Source of the DNA: Rhynchosporium graminicola
Taxonomy: Eukaryota; Ascomycota; Leotiomycetes; Helotiales; Ploettnerulaceae
Direction: 5' to 3'
Length of the DNA stretch: 64,000 nt
Assembly: GCA_900074885.1 (NCBI GenBank)
Contig: FJUW01000054.1
Location: forward strand, 248,001 to 312,000
Made by a program: the position numbers and the translations under genes. The notes below the pieces were generated by a model. It ran no database searches, was not told where the DNA came from, and saw only the letters and a list, made by a program, of their open reading frames with translations. Of the stretch, positions 9,995-21,175 are shown piece by piece; the stretch's first letter is position 1, and each line of letters opens with the position of its first letter.

Positions 9995-11981
9995 ATGTTG
10001 GGCAAGAGCGGAACCTTCTTTGGCCTACGCGGCGTTAGGCTCCAGATAGCGGTGGGACTGCTGGCAGGACTGGACTTTCTGTTGTTTGGGTACGATCAGT
10101 AAGTTTTATCAATAGCGCTTCCAAGCGAGCGTGGGCTCTAACCAATTCCTGAAGAGGTGTCACCGGAGGCCTTCTTACGTTAGATTCGTTCCGCAGCCAG
10201 TTTCCGGGCATTGATCCATTGCAGTCTGGGATATCAGCAACGGAGTCCAGCAACCGATCAACGTATCAGGGGATCACAGTTGCAAGTTACAATGTTGGGT
10301 GTTTCCTTGGTATACACGCTTATGCTCGTTTCTCTCGTTTGTTTTAGAAATTAATTACTGCAGGCGCTATCATGTGTATCTGGATCAGTAACCCACTTGG
10401 TCGAAGGAAAACCATCTTTCTCGGGACGGCGATAATGGTCATCGGGGCAATCCTGCAAGCATCATCTTATTCGATCGCCCAATTCATCATTGGTCGTATC
10501 GTGACGGGTATCGGAAATGGCCTGAACACATCTACAGTACCTGTATGGCAATCCGAATGCTCAAGGTCACATCGACGTGGACAGTTGGTCATGATTGAAG
10601 GAGCTCTGATCACAGGAGGAATCATGATTGCATATTGGCTAGATTTTGGATTCTATTTTCTCGATCCGAACCCTGTCGCTTGGAGATTCCCACTCGCTTT
10701 TCAGATTGTTTTCTGTATCCCAATTCTCGGTAAGTCGTCTAAGCGGGCTTCCCTGATTTGTATCTCGCTCACCCAAACCAGCTTTCGTCATGACCCTTCC
10801 AGAGTCACCTCGCTGGCTTGTGCTTCGGAACAAGGACGAGCAGGCTATGCATGTCCTTTCAGCACTAAATGATCAACCTGTCGATAGCGATTATGTCCGC
10901 AGTGAATTTGCGGCTATCAAAGACACGGTGCTGGAAATGCAAAAAGGCACCTTCAAGGACTTGTTTACAATGGTACGTATTGGCAAGCCTACCATCTTCC
11001 ATTCCAATGTCTCCAAAGAATCTTGAGATATGTCTTGTTCTCTTCTCAAGACACCTTAACTTAGTAGTCAAATTCCTTTCAAATGCTAATTCTTATGGCG
11101 TACAGGGACCAGACCGCCACTTCCATCGAACGGTTTTAGCTTACTTCAATCAAGTCATGCAGCAAGTAACAGGAATTAATTTGATAACTTATTATATACC
11201 AAATGTCCTCGAACAACAGGTTGGATTGAGTCCAACTCTGGCGAAATTGATTGCTGCTTGCAATGGAACTGAGTATTTTTTGGCATCTTGGGTTGCTGTA
11301 TTTACTGTTGAGAGATTTGGCAGGAGACAACTGATGTTGTTCGGTGCTGCTGGAATGTCTCTTTCTATGGTTGCTCTGTCAATTTGTGATGCGATTGGCA
11401 GTGCGGCTGGAATCGGACAGACAGTCTTTCTGTTTGTGTTCAACACGTTCTTCGCAGTCGGATGGCTGGGTATGACGTGGCTTTATCCTGCTGAAATTGT
11501 ACCCTTGAAGATCCGCGCGCCTGCCAATGCATTATCGACGTCTGGCAATTGGCTCTTCAATTTTATGGTAAGCCATCTACCCATATCGCTCAAATAGGTA
11601 CTTAACAAGTATCAGGTTGTCATGATCACACCGGTGGCATTCTCCAGCATAGGTTATAAGACATACGTTATCTTCGCGGTAATGTACGTTTAATGTTGCC
11701 TGTAATCATCGCGCCCGTGGCTAACAAAGTTGATCAGAAATGCGTTCATCTTCCCTGTAGTTTACTTCTTTTACCCCGAGACCGCCTACCGATCATTAGA
11801 GGAGATGGACAGCATTTTCCTCAAGACGAAGTCAATCTTTTCAACCGTGAAGACGGCGAAAGACGAGCCGCGCCGCTTCGACAAGAACGGAGACCTGTTG
11901 ATCAATTACGAGGAGACGGAAGAGCACAAAAGGTGGAATGGCGAGGCGAAGGTTGAGAATAGAGAAACGGTGGTCCATTGA
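9995..11981 (+). CDS. MFS sugar transporter (hexose/oligosaccharide permease-like)
   Basis: Seven exons: 9995-10098, 10155-10309, 10364-10729, 10782-10972, 11106-11567, 11616-11683 and 11738-11981, giving 529 residues. Every junction keeps phase, and several conserved motifs are made only by splicing. Hallmarks in order: GYDQGVTGG at TM1, NPLGRRKT after TM2, GRIVTGIGNGLNTSTVPVWQSE, PESPRWL, QQVTGINLITYY in TM7, ERFGRRQLM, PAEIVPLKIRAPANALSTSGNWLFNF and the C-terminal FFYPETAYRSLEEMD. These are the Pfam Sugar_tr signature positions. It is a twelve-span plasma-membrane permease, usually a proton symporter or facilitator for hexoses or related sugars; the substrate is not readable. The ATG at 9995 was chosen as the family-like start (MLGKSG). 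The cytosolic tail is charged. The gene appears intact and stands alone between gene-poor stretches. Confidence 0.93.
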
Positions 11982-13130
11982 GCCAACAGACGAGCTCAGC
12001 CGACCGATCTTATTGTATACGTGTAGTGCAGGAGTGCGAGGCCATCTGCAGCACTGGTGTTTTCGGCAAGTAGGACTGTCAAAGAAGCCTACTAAATGTA
12101 TTCCTGACCAGAGAGGTGTACGAACAACCGCAGTTTTGTAGGTTGATCAATCCAGATCTCTCTACTGCCAAATGTATTCCTTCCAAAACACTTGGAATGA
12201 GTCATATTTGCATGCTATTACAAAATTATCTGCGATGTATTTGGCGATCGAACCAGCCTACGTGCCTTGCTGTTAAGGCAGTTTACTTGAGCTTCTGGGG
12301 TCTGGACGGCTTTCTTTGCTCTTCAACCTCTAATATCAGTCTATATATAGCCCTCCGTAAGTACTCACTACCTCAATTCAGACTTTATTTACGCTTCACG
12401 ATTTAGAAGTATTGTACGTGTATCTTGATTTCCTCAAGCGGAATTCCAAGTTCACTAAGCACGTATGGCTCTTCAATAAGCATCTCATAACCCTATTTTA
12501 TCGCAGGTCTTTGAACTACGGCTCCTGTCATATTCACCAGACAGTATACCGGACTTAAATTACTATTGTAGCTAATGTCCTTGATATTTGGTCTCGCCGG
12601 GCCTCTAATACAGAAGGTATTTCACCACATGAGGTAATTAATTCTGTATGTTCTTAAAACTTACTTGTCCAATTTGGGAGTGCACTGTTCATGCCCGCCT
12701 ATCTAGTCATGCTCAGATCAGCCTGCCTCGAGCAGCTCAGCGACATGTTAGAAAATTCTAAGCAGGCGGGCATGAACATCAAGTTCCGGAAATCACCAAT
12801 ACTCACACAAAGGCCTGTTGTGGCGCTCCAGAGTTAGTGAATAGGTTGCTTCATTTGAGCGTTTCATTGACTTAATGTATGTGGGTGTCATCGAGGCTAC
12901 AGGTGCCTGTTGGTGCTGCTTTATTGCATTATGTAATCACCTATACGATTTAAACCAAGACGTAGGTAGACATTACAGATCAGATACTGGTCTGAGACGG
13001 ATGATACGACACAGCGGGAATTTATTCTCCTCTGCCTACGATACCTTCTCTAATCCACGGTAAAGATCGCCAGCGCTTTCGACACAATCTACACAACAAT
13101 GATAGCAAACGCTTGAGCCAGGGACTGTTC
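11982..13130. other. Gene-poor stretch with a 15-bp inverted repeat
   Basis: No supported gene. TGTTCATGCCCGCCT at 12686-12700 is matched exactly by its reverse complement AGGCGGGCATGAACA at 12764-12778, with 63 bp between. The rest is AT-leaning. The right part may hold unrecognisable N-terminal remains of the LtrA-like relic that follows. Confidence 0.5.
12686..12778. repeat. 15-bp perfect inverted repeat, 63-bp spacer
   Basis: Arms at 12686-12700 and 12764-12778 are exact reverse complements. The 93-bp unit may be a small hairpin-type element. No clear target duplication was seen. Confidence 0.65.
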
Positions 13131-13224
13131 CGATGTGTCTACTTCGCTCAGGTTACTATATGGACACTACTATTTGGATACTAACTATGAGAGGTCCAAT
13201 GATTTGCCAGACCATTTTAGAATT

Positions 13225-14080
13225 TCTGAGTGCAGAAGTAGGGATTGGATCGATCTATGTCGATTATCCGGAAAGGCTTGGACTTATGATTCCAGCAGTA
13301 CTAATAGAAAGTTTTCGGTAGTATGTGTGTCGGATTTGCCATGCGCATAGCTCAACAGTATGGCGTTACTGAGGCTAAAACGCGTTTCTCCCAATTCATG
13401 GAGCGACAATTCACACACTTTGGCTTCTATCCTCGCTCAAGATCGTACAAATAGTTGCGCGAAACAACACATTTATTTATAGCTCTTGCATTTGGATACT
13501 TTGTGCTTGCTATCCTTTATCAGAACCGCTTTTCGGTCTTTGTTAGTTGGAACAGCTTGTCTAGCCCTCATTCAAGGTTTCTGCTTCAACTGGGTTTTGA
13601 AGACGATATCCTCAACAGGAATACTCCTGCAATTCAGTAACGTCATGTTTCGGCGTGGATATGGATTTATTGTCATCTGCCCTTCATCATAAGACAGACG
13701 CTTTCAGCTACGGCCAGGTCGAAGAATCTGGCGCACTATTGGTCGCATAACGGTGATGAGACTTTCGAGAAGTCATACGAGGAAGAATCGCTAGAATATA
13801 TTGCGAATGTTCTGCGGTGTTTTCACTCGGGAGGTTTTAGGTTGCATTCACATTTTAATGCATGATATCGTTCTCTGGTATCTATGATTTCAAAGTAGCT
13901 GTTCGTTTGACACCAGAAGCACGAATCTTTTTTCGTGTTGGCGCTGTTGTCACTTCTCTGTTGTTTCTATTGGTCCCCCAGAAACAACTGCACTCCCTGG
14001 CGCCTATGGGGTCACTTGTGCAGTGATCATTAGTTGCTTAATCGTTGATCTACATGGATTCTCCAGTAAAGACCAAGATT
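13225..14080 (+). pseudogene. Broken LtrA-family membrane protein relic
   Basis: Fragments typical of the low-temperature-requirement A (LtrA) membrane family occur in the right order but in different frames. At about 13250-13310 there is DYPERLGLMIPAVLIES (family: ERLGLLTIIVLGE). At 13470-13540 there is LFIALAFGYFVLAILYQNR. At 13565-13610 there is CLALIQGFCFNW. At 13677-13740 there is LPFIIRQTLSATARSKNL. At 13910-14005 there is EARIFFRVGAVVTSLLFLL. Stops and frameshifts separate them, and no set of introns I could draw restores a continuous frame. The hydrophobic pattern fits a polytopic membrane protein. The family call rests on remembered motifs, so treat it as probable. The gap-rich decay fits the gene-poor setting. 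Confidence 0.5.
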
Positions 14081-16690
14081 ATGTCAATTAGTCCTGGTCG
14101 CAACTTCAATGGCTTCTCAACAAGTTGTGTAAGTGACATGTGTAGACATATCTACCCCCCAATTCTAGATTACAGGTTTCTAAGCTGAAGAAAGGCCATA
14201 AGACAACGGTCAAAGACATAGTCAAGAAATCATCTCGTGAGATACCGGAGAGCAGGGGGTAGCATCTTTCACTAAACCAATCACCATAATGCCGACAAGC
14301 ATCTAGCAGCTTAGGAAAGAAGCCTTTACTATGCCCGGATGCTGACAAAAAGTTATCTCGGTCACGAGATTAAGCTATTTCTGATTGTGATCCAATTGGC
14401 AGTATGTGTCTTAACTCAACTTGAGAGCCTCAAAACGGAGCATAATATCGTACTAGCTGACTATACTGGTTTGCTGGTAGCATTCTAGCGCCATATCTAG
14501 ACTACCTACTCAGCTAAGCTGAATACTCGCTTGAAGGCTTTATCGTTCTCGACCAAGGGAGAATCTATCGAGTAATGAACTGATTTCGAGTATGAAACGA
14601 TAGATATCCTGGGAGACGAAGTAGCGGATATGTGCGATCTTATAGTGTGTTACCGTGAGTTTTTTTCGAACCTTTTTTGTAGGTTATGGCAGAAAGTATT
14701 CCTACTGGAGGGCATTTCTACGCTAAACGCTAGTAGGAAACTAGTATAATCAGTAAAGACAGTATTATAGCACAATTTTCTGTTTTTCCACTAGCACGGG
14801 GAGTTGTCTCGCACGTGCCAGCCTCATCTTCAGGATTGCTCAACGAGGCAGTATCATGATTGGATTTCTGAACTATCTGCAACATTTTTCTCCAGACGTC
14901 GTACCTCGACTAATCTTACCGTTTCCACCATCATGCAGCTACCAATTGCACTATAGATTCGCTCCCTGTGTAGATCTCCTTAGTGTCTTTTAGTGTGAGG
15001 CGAGCCATCATGCGTTAAAAGCATTTGCTGCAGTCTCTTCCCCAGAACTCCGCAAACCTGTCATGATACGCACGGAAGAAGTTTGAGAGTTAAACATTCT
15101 TTTTGGCAGCGGGGTTCTGGCTAGACACGTCTAGGACGCTTTCCAAGATGACATGATGTTTCAGAGGGAAACAAGGTAAGAAGGAAGTAAACATAGAATC
15201 TAACAGACTTTGTATGATGTACTTCAAGAGTCGTTCTCCTGCATGCGCTCTTGTAAGCGTAGAGAGCATCGCAAGCCACCAGACGATCCGGTGGTACCAA
15301 TCAGGCGAAGATAAACAATCACTTGATTCGCTTCCATCTTCGCCTCCCTCCCCACTCAGTTTCCCGTGCTCGGCAGAGTAGTTTGAACTAAAAACACCAA
15401 AGTCTCAATGCACTGGCTCCCAGAAGGCTCTCACCGACTTCTCATCCCACTTCCAGCAGTTCTTTGGACCTCTATTCGCTCAATGTTACTTCTCTCGAGC
15501 TCAACCTTCGTCCCGACTCATTGCACGTGTCCGGCTTTGGCGCCCTGGTCCTAGAGTCTCTGGGACTTTGACTGGACCCCCCGCAAACATGCTTGCAGTT
15601 AACATCCGTTCGCTCACTTCATGTTTCCAGCCATGTCTGCAAAGTCTCACGGGCTAGGCTAGAGTAAAGCGTTCTGTCTCGGGGCCGATAGCATTGTTTC
15701 TTTGAGGCTCTCACATGCTCACCCGAGTCAGCCTTATAATCACTGTATTGGACAGAGAGGAAATGTAAATTGTGGCTTGATTAGCTGCGGTCTCTACATA
15801 ATCGGACCGGGAACGAAGCCCACACACCGTTTGGGCGTCTCCCCAATCCACCTTGTGTCCTAATCTAGGTCACTCACCGACACACAAGACCTTCCGAAGA
15901 ATATCGCGGTCGCCAACTGTAACATGCATTCTTGGCCATGGTTTTGCAAAGTAGAGGACCGGAGATCTTTACAAAGGAACCGTAAGTCTGGGCCACGTCC
16001 GGAGATTCTCCGCTTGGGAAAACGCTAGCGACCCCAAGATGTCAAACAGAAATGTGGAAAATGACCCCAGATTATCGCACAAAATAGAAAAGATCGTTCA
16101 GGATATTTCTGTTTCAGGAAGGTCGCAAAAGGTTAAGATGCAGCCAAGTATATCCCCACACGCGGGTGCCAAAAGTCGCAGGGTTAGTGAAGGGTGGCTG
16201 GCACTTGGTGGTCGTGCACACCCTATCAAGGTCCGCGGGGTCAACTTGGCAGTGACAGAAGCTTCAAACAAGTCGCACAAAAACTCTTAGGTGCAAGCCA
16301 ATATGACCTGACTGCGAAGTATATTTTCGGCTTTCTCCTCGTGGCGTTCTTGGCCTGTCTTGGGGGACTTGGCTGGTCGAGTCATCGAAGCGAGTGATTC
16401 GTTCTACAAGCCGGCTAGCGACAGTTTGGTAACTTGTAAAGAGGACGGCCACATATTGCTGCCTCCCGGTACCATGTGAAGCTTCCAAATCTAGTACCAT
16501 TACTGGTTAGGTAGATTTTTATTGCCTAACAAGGCTGGCTTTAGGTTTATCAGGATTGAAAAGCCCAAAGCAACCAATAATATCAAGCAGATTCTATAAC
16601 TAGTGGGCAACTTTTATAAAGAAGGTTTTTGAGACTCAAAGGACGAAGTTTAGTGGCTGAAACCCCTCGATTTATGATCCACACATACTC
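14081..16690. other. Gene-poor stretch, 2.6 kb
   Basis: No frame with a domain on either strand. The largest are an 83-codon frame at 16039-16290 (plus) and an 80-codon frame at 14106-14348 (minus), both without features. I found no tRNA-like or clear repeat structure. It may be decayed sequence, like the relic to its left. Confidence 0.45.
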
Positions 16691-16706
16691 AACATTGACA
16701 TTCGGA

Positions 16707-16742
16707 CCGGGGGGAGGGATGGGAGGTGATGGTAGTATAAAT
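16707..16742 (+). promoter_or_regulatory. Putative JEN promoter elements: CreA-like site and TATA box
   Basis: CCGGGG at 16707-16712, within a run of G residues, fits the SYGGRG consensus of the CreA/Mig1 carbon catabolite repressor. TATAAAT at 16736-16742 lies 157 bp before the chosen start codon. Glucose repression of JEN-type genes is established in yeasts; that it acts here is inference from a single short match. Confidence 0.4.
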
Positions 16743-16898
16743 GCTTGAGTCCGCCCTCTCGAACTTGGCTTTTGTGGCATTCTTGTGTGGCTTTCTTCAC
16801 ATTGCTTAATTCTCTTGTCCTACATTGGCAGCCTGGAGCTCAAGAAAATTATACTCGAACCTCATCAACTTTCAGACATAAGATATCACTTCACAGTC

Positions 16899-18814
16899 AT
16901 GCGCTTCTTCCCCGCTGCTACAGGTAGTGAGCCTGCGGACCCTCTTGCCAAAGGCGTTATCCCCACGGCAAGACAAGCTCTGGGAGACTTGTTCAAATGG
17001 TATGTAACTTGGAAGCCTATCCCACCCGGTCTTCCCAATGTCAGGAGATTTCTTGATTACTTCCAATGTTACCATATTGTACCGAGACATTCCGTATCCT
17101 TTTCCGCAAGGTCTTTGCAAAAACAACTGCTTACGCTATTGTATACAGGAAGCAAAGGACTGTTGTCGTGAACGACTTTGGAGAATCAAGCTGCGAGTGG
17201 CAAGACCCCGAGCCTCTGACCAATCCAATCACCCTCTTCAGACAACTGAAAGCAAGAGACGTAAGCAGCTTTCTAGTGATACCCCAAGATTCTACATTCC
17301 AGGGCTAAAAAAGTTACAAGTGGCTGTTTTTCATTTGCGGCTTCCTCGCTTGGACTGCTGATGCTTTCGATTTCCATGCTCTCTCGATCCAGACGGTCAA
17401 ACTGGCTGCATATTACAAGGAATCAAACACTAATATCAGCACTGCGATTACCCTCACACTCCTTCTCCGATCTGTGGGTGCTGCAGGCTTTGGTCTCGCG
17501 GGAGATAGATTTGGGCGGAAATATCCCATGGTGTTCAATATGATCATCCTGGGATTGCTCCAGATAGCAACCATTTACTGCAAGACCTTCCAACAATTCT
17601 TGGCTGTCAGAAGCTTATTTGGTCTGTTCATGGGTGGTGTCTACGGTAATGCAATCTCGATGGCGCTCGAACACTGTCCCGTTAATGCAAGAGGATTGAT
17701 GTCTGGTATCTTACAGTAAGTCATTCTCGAAGCTCTTCTTGGTCCGCGAAAGTGGCATATTGTCTTTTGCTCTTCACACTTTGTCCAAGAATCGTTCGTA
17801 ATACTAAGACCATGATCAGACAGGGATACTCTTTTGGCTACGTCTTGGCTGCATGTGCCAATCTGGGGGTCGGAGGTTCTACCGAATCTTGGAAAACTGT
17901 GTTCTGGATCGCTGCTGGCTTCAGCATTGCAGTTGGGCTCGCTCGTCTTTGTTTCCCCGAAAGTCAACAATTCCTCGAGGCCAAGAAGAACGGTCACAAG
18001 GACATTTCCGCTGGGGCATTCTGGAAGGAGACAAAGACCATGCTTCGCCAGGAGTGGAAGATGTGTGTCTACTGCGTTATTCTCATGACCTGGTTTAATT
18101 TCTACAGTCACACTTCGCAAGATTCGTACACGACCTTCATGCGCCAAGCTAAGGGATTGAAAAACGCAGCTGCTTCTAGAGCATCAATCTGGATGAAAGT
18201 TGGCGCTTGTGTGGGTGGATGTATCATCGGATACTTCTCTCAATTCATTGGCCGTCGCCGTGCCATGATCTTCGCTGCCTTCATGTCTGCATGCATGATT
18301 CCAGCCTGGATTCTGCCATCTGGAGAACATACGCTGTCGGCCACTGGATTCCTGATGCAATTCTTCGTACAAGGTGCTTGGGGTGTCATTCCAATCCACT
18401 TGAACGAGCTTTCACCACCGGCGTTCAGATCTACGTTTCCTGGTCTTACTTACCAGCTCGGAAATATGATCTCATCGCCTTCAGCCCAGATTGTGAATGC
18501 TCTAGCTGAGAAGATTTTTGTCAAGGATGAGGGTGGTCCACATGTTAAAGCTTATGGACCAGTCATGGGCATCGCAACAGCTATTATTGCCATTGGGATC
18601 GCACTCACAGTTGCTGTCGGACCTGGTAAGTCACAACAGTCCTTACGTGGCCCTAAAGATATGCTAATTCTGTTTTCTAGAGAAACGTGGACGCAAGTTC
18701 GAGGCTGCAGCCATTGCTGGTGCCACTGGACCTCTCCCAAGTAAGGACGTCGAGCATGGAGAAATGGAGAAGCAGGTCGAAACTGAAACCGTCGAGACCA
18801 AGGCGGCATTATAG
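16899..18814 (+). CDS. JEN-type monocarboxylate (lactate/pyruvate):proton symporter
   Basis: Five exons: 16899-16999, 17149-17260, 17321-17715, 17820-18625 and 18681-18814, giving 515 residues with phase kept at all junctions. It is an MFS protein. The JEN subfamily signature NxxS/THxS/TQDxxxT is exact as NFYSHTSQDSYTT (about residues 296-308). Other landmarks are LAWTADAFDFHALS in TM1, GDRFGRKYPM in loop 2-3, GSTESWKTVFWIAAG and FPGLTYQLGNMISSPSAQ in TM10-11. JEN proteins import lactate, pyruvate and related monocarboxylates (some members dicarboxylates) with protons across the plasma membrane, typically when glucose is absent. The C-terminal tail is Glu/Lys-rich and cytosolic, a usual place for ubiquitin-controlled endocytosis. 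Intron 1 (149 nt) is longer than the others and its acceptor is the least certain junction. A CreA-like site and a TATA box lie upstream. Confidence 0.93.
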
Positions 18815-19039
18815 ATACCCAGAAGCTCTTTATGGTGAACGGGACACAAGGAGTGTTGCCGAGGTTCACTTCGATAATATGACAATACCTAATTCAATGA
18901 GATACAATCAAGCAACTTTCAAAATGTTCGATCCTTCATCGAGACAACTGATGATGACGAGTTTTCTTCTATTCGAGCTATCGAGATCAGAACCAAGTGG
19001 CCATCAGGGAGAAGTCGACTCTTAGTCGACGTAGCATCC

Positions 19040-19917
19040 TGATCAGAAGTACCACTTTATTTTCGTGACTTTGACTTCTACTTCAAATCCAAGTCTTGCA
19101 AGAGTTTTATGATATTGCTATAAGTATTAATAGTGGGAGTTGAACTCGCCACTTTTGGGGCCATTCCCAAAAGTAGGCGAAAGCGAAATGTCCGTGCAAG
19201 CGAAATATGTCCGCGGACTAATATATAGATTATATTAGAAATACTCCTTTACAAGCTATATGGTGAGTCTTCTTAAAGATATTTATCATAACTAAAGTAC
19301 AACATTTTCTTAATCTAATAATCTATATCTAAGAATATAGTTCATAAAGAATGTAATAAGTCTTCTTTGATATTACCTTATTTCAAGAGGAAAGATAATA
19401 GGGTTTGTAGGAAATTCTCAAGCGAACCGACAGGAAAACTTACTAAAAGATATATAACTTTCCTTACACTTAGTATTATAGGAAAATATTGTAGCTTTAG
19501 TAAAATATACAATTATATTTGAAATAATTAATACAAGGCAGTCGTACCTAAGAACAAGAGTTCTATCACTAACTACACCTAAGTTCGGTTATTTCAGATA
19601 CTAAATCACAACCTAGAACGGACACATTTCGCTTGCGTGGACATTTCGCTATCGCCCACCTTCGGCAAGGGCCCTGAAAGTGGCGAGGTGCATTCTCACT
19701 ATTAGGTGGAGCACTAGAATTATTTCCCGACTTTGACTGGCTTCTACTTCAAGTCAAAGTCTTTATAAAAGTCTAGTGACATTTCCATAAGGATTAAGTA
19801 AAGTCCTGGAATTGTTTCGTGACTTTACTCCAGCCTTTCATTACTTTACTTGATTCTCTTATCGCGAGGTACTCTTATTGTACTTAGTGCCCCAAAGAGC
19901 CACTTTTTTCTGGCAAT
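19040..19917. repeat. Dispersed repeat, copy C, split by an inserted element
   Basis: The left part (19053-19127) and the right part (19705-19917) both belong to the family at 5266-5486 and 9236-9460. The left part has TTTTCGTGACTTTGACttCTACTTCAAatcCAAGTCTTG. The right part begins with a second version of the same module (CGACTTTGACtggcTTCTACTTCAAGTCAAAGTCTT) and goes on to GATTAAGTAAagTCCTGGAAT, TTTCGTGACTTTAC and the terminal TTTTTTCTGGCAATC. So copy C carries a partial tandem duplication, and the inverted-repeat element at 19130-19702 lies between the two modules. Confidence 0.55.
19130..19702. mobile_element. 573-bp non-autonomous DNA transposon (probable mariner-type MITE)
   Basis: The ends are long inverted repeats of about 90 bp. 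Reading inward, the left end has ATAGTG, CTCGCCACTTT, GGGCC, GGCGAaAGCGAAATGTCC, GCAAGCGAAATaTGTCCG. The reverse complement of the right end has the same blocks in the same order with scattered mismatches (ATAGTG, CTCGCCACTTT, GGGCC, GGCGAtAGCGAAATGTCC, GCAAGCGAAATgTGTCCG). Each end abuts TA (19128-19129 and 19703-19704), as expected for a Tc1/mariner TA target duplication. The interior is strongly AT-rich with no open frame, so any transposase would act in trans. The terminal repeats have diverged from each other, so the insertion is not recent. Confidence 0.75.
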
Positions 19918-20428
19918 CAATACAGTAGCTGAGTCTTTAACGAGAACATGAAAAGGTCTTTCATTAGTCGTCTGCCATTCTATGGCAATCAAACCAGGTT
20001 CGCGCCGGGATGGGAAGCTCGCCGCATCCCTGAAGCAATCAGATTGTCGCACCCAGGTTTTACTACATAATTACGAGAAGTATTTGGGGAGTGTATTCAC
20101 GTCAGCCTACGCCTCTGATATGTCATATGTACAATAACTTCACGTTCACCCTTACACAATTAGCTTATGTCCACACTAAGTGCACAGAAACAAGATCTGC
20201 AGAATCATTCAAGATAAGCTCTACTTTTCAACAAAGCATTGCCTGCCTTGAAAAGTGCAGCGCTACACCACCCAGAGAAGTTCATGTAGAAAGCGGGAAC
20301 CACCAAGATCAAAGAATAAGTCCGCCAAATTGTATCCTCGTTTGCCAACCTCAACCGAGCGTAAACTTGAAGAGCCTCCTTCCTTGCCTGATCAAAACAC
20401 AGTTTGACCACCATTGAAGCCTACTAAC
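19918..20428. other. Intergenic, no supported gene
   Basis: A 69-codon hydrophobic frame on the minus strand (20205-20414) lies just downstream of the orphan ORF at 20429-21175. It could be a 3' exon of that gene, but no good splice pair joins them. Confidence 0.35.
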
Positions 20429-21175
20429 CTAAATTCCGGACCACTGTCGGGTGAATTCGCCAATATCTACCCCGATCCTATCATGAATCAGCACACATGG
20501 GCAATCCACCTTAGCCATACCTTGGTGGCGCGTTTTTGTCAAAACCTCATATCTTTCTCCACTGCCTTGGAATAAAACCCAGTCCAGCGTGTCTAATCGA
20601 ACAAGTGCAGTGTTATCTGATTTGGTGCGACTTGAGGCCATGTGATCGAAGCATAGACCGTGTTCCTCGTCATGCAAAGCGTGAATATACGTGTAAGGCG
20701 TAAGATCAAACGGTTCTATCCAAGCTGAAACCGCTACGAGATCGTTAATTGTGGATGCCGATGGCGGGAACTGGGTAAATTCTGACTTTGCGTCTGTTTT
20801 TTGAGCGAGTGAATAATCGTCATGGTCGAGGATCGAGAGCGACACTTGAACGGATAGCGAAGAGACAGTGTTCGTTAAGCTCGCTCCCTCCTTCAGGGAT
20901 GAAGTGGCCTTGTCTCTTATAATCATATCATGGATCTCCGAACTCTTCGATGTAAAGGATGATAATCTTGTTGGCTCCTCTTGAAGTCTTGGTCTTCCAA
21001 CAAGAACGGTAGAAATTGAAACTGTCAGAGCCAACGGTGTAGTAGTACAATTTGAGGTGGTTTTATGGAACACAGTCTGTTCCTTACACTGTTCCTTCGT
21101 CGAATGCCGTATCACGTCATGATCGTAAACGGACATAGGTTTGCTCGGCTCCTCAGTTTCCGCACCATTATACAT
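20429..21175 (-). CDS. Orphan ORF, hypothetical protein of 248 residues
   Basis: ATG at 21175, stop at 20429, no internal stop. The N-terminal half is Ser/Thr-rich and probably disordered. The C-terminal half has balanced, structured-looking composition (for example NDLVAVSAWIEPFDLTPYTYIHALHDEEHGLC). No signal peptide or membrane span. I recognise no family. A length of 248 codons without a stop in an otherwise decayed region argues for a real or recently lost gene, but there is no second line of support. Introns and a C-terminal exon downstream (20205-20414) cannot be excluded. Confidence 0.35.
   Translation of the reverse strand: MYNGAETEEPSKPMSVYDHDVIRHSTKEQCKEQTVFHKTTSNCTTTPLALTVSISTVLVGRPRLQEEPTRLSSFTSKSSEIHDMIIRDKATSSLKEGASLTNTVSSLSVQVSLSILDHDDYSLAQKTDAKSEFTQFPPSASTINDLVAVSAWIEPFDLTPYTYIHALHDEEHGLCFDHMASSRTKSDNTALVRLDTLDWVLFQGSGERYEVLTKTRHQGMAKVDCPCVLIHDRIGVDIGEFTRQWSGI

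Noticed and set aside
2590..18814. A nutrient-uptake gene cluster formed by the DAACS, sugar MFS and JEN genes
   Set aside because: They lie 5 kb or more apart, on different strands, with unrelated genes and relics between them; nothing shows co-regulation.
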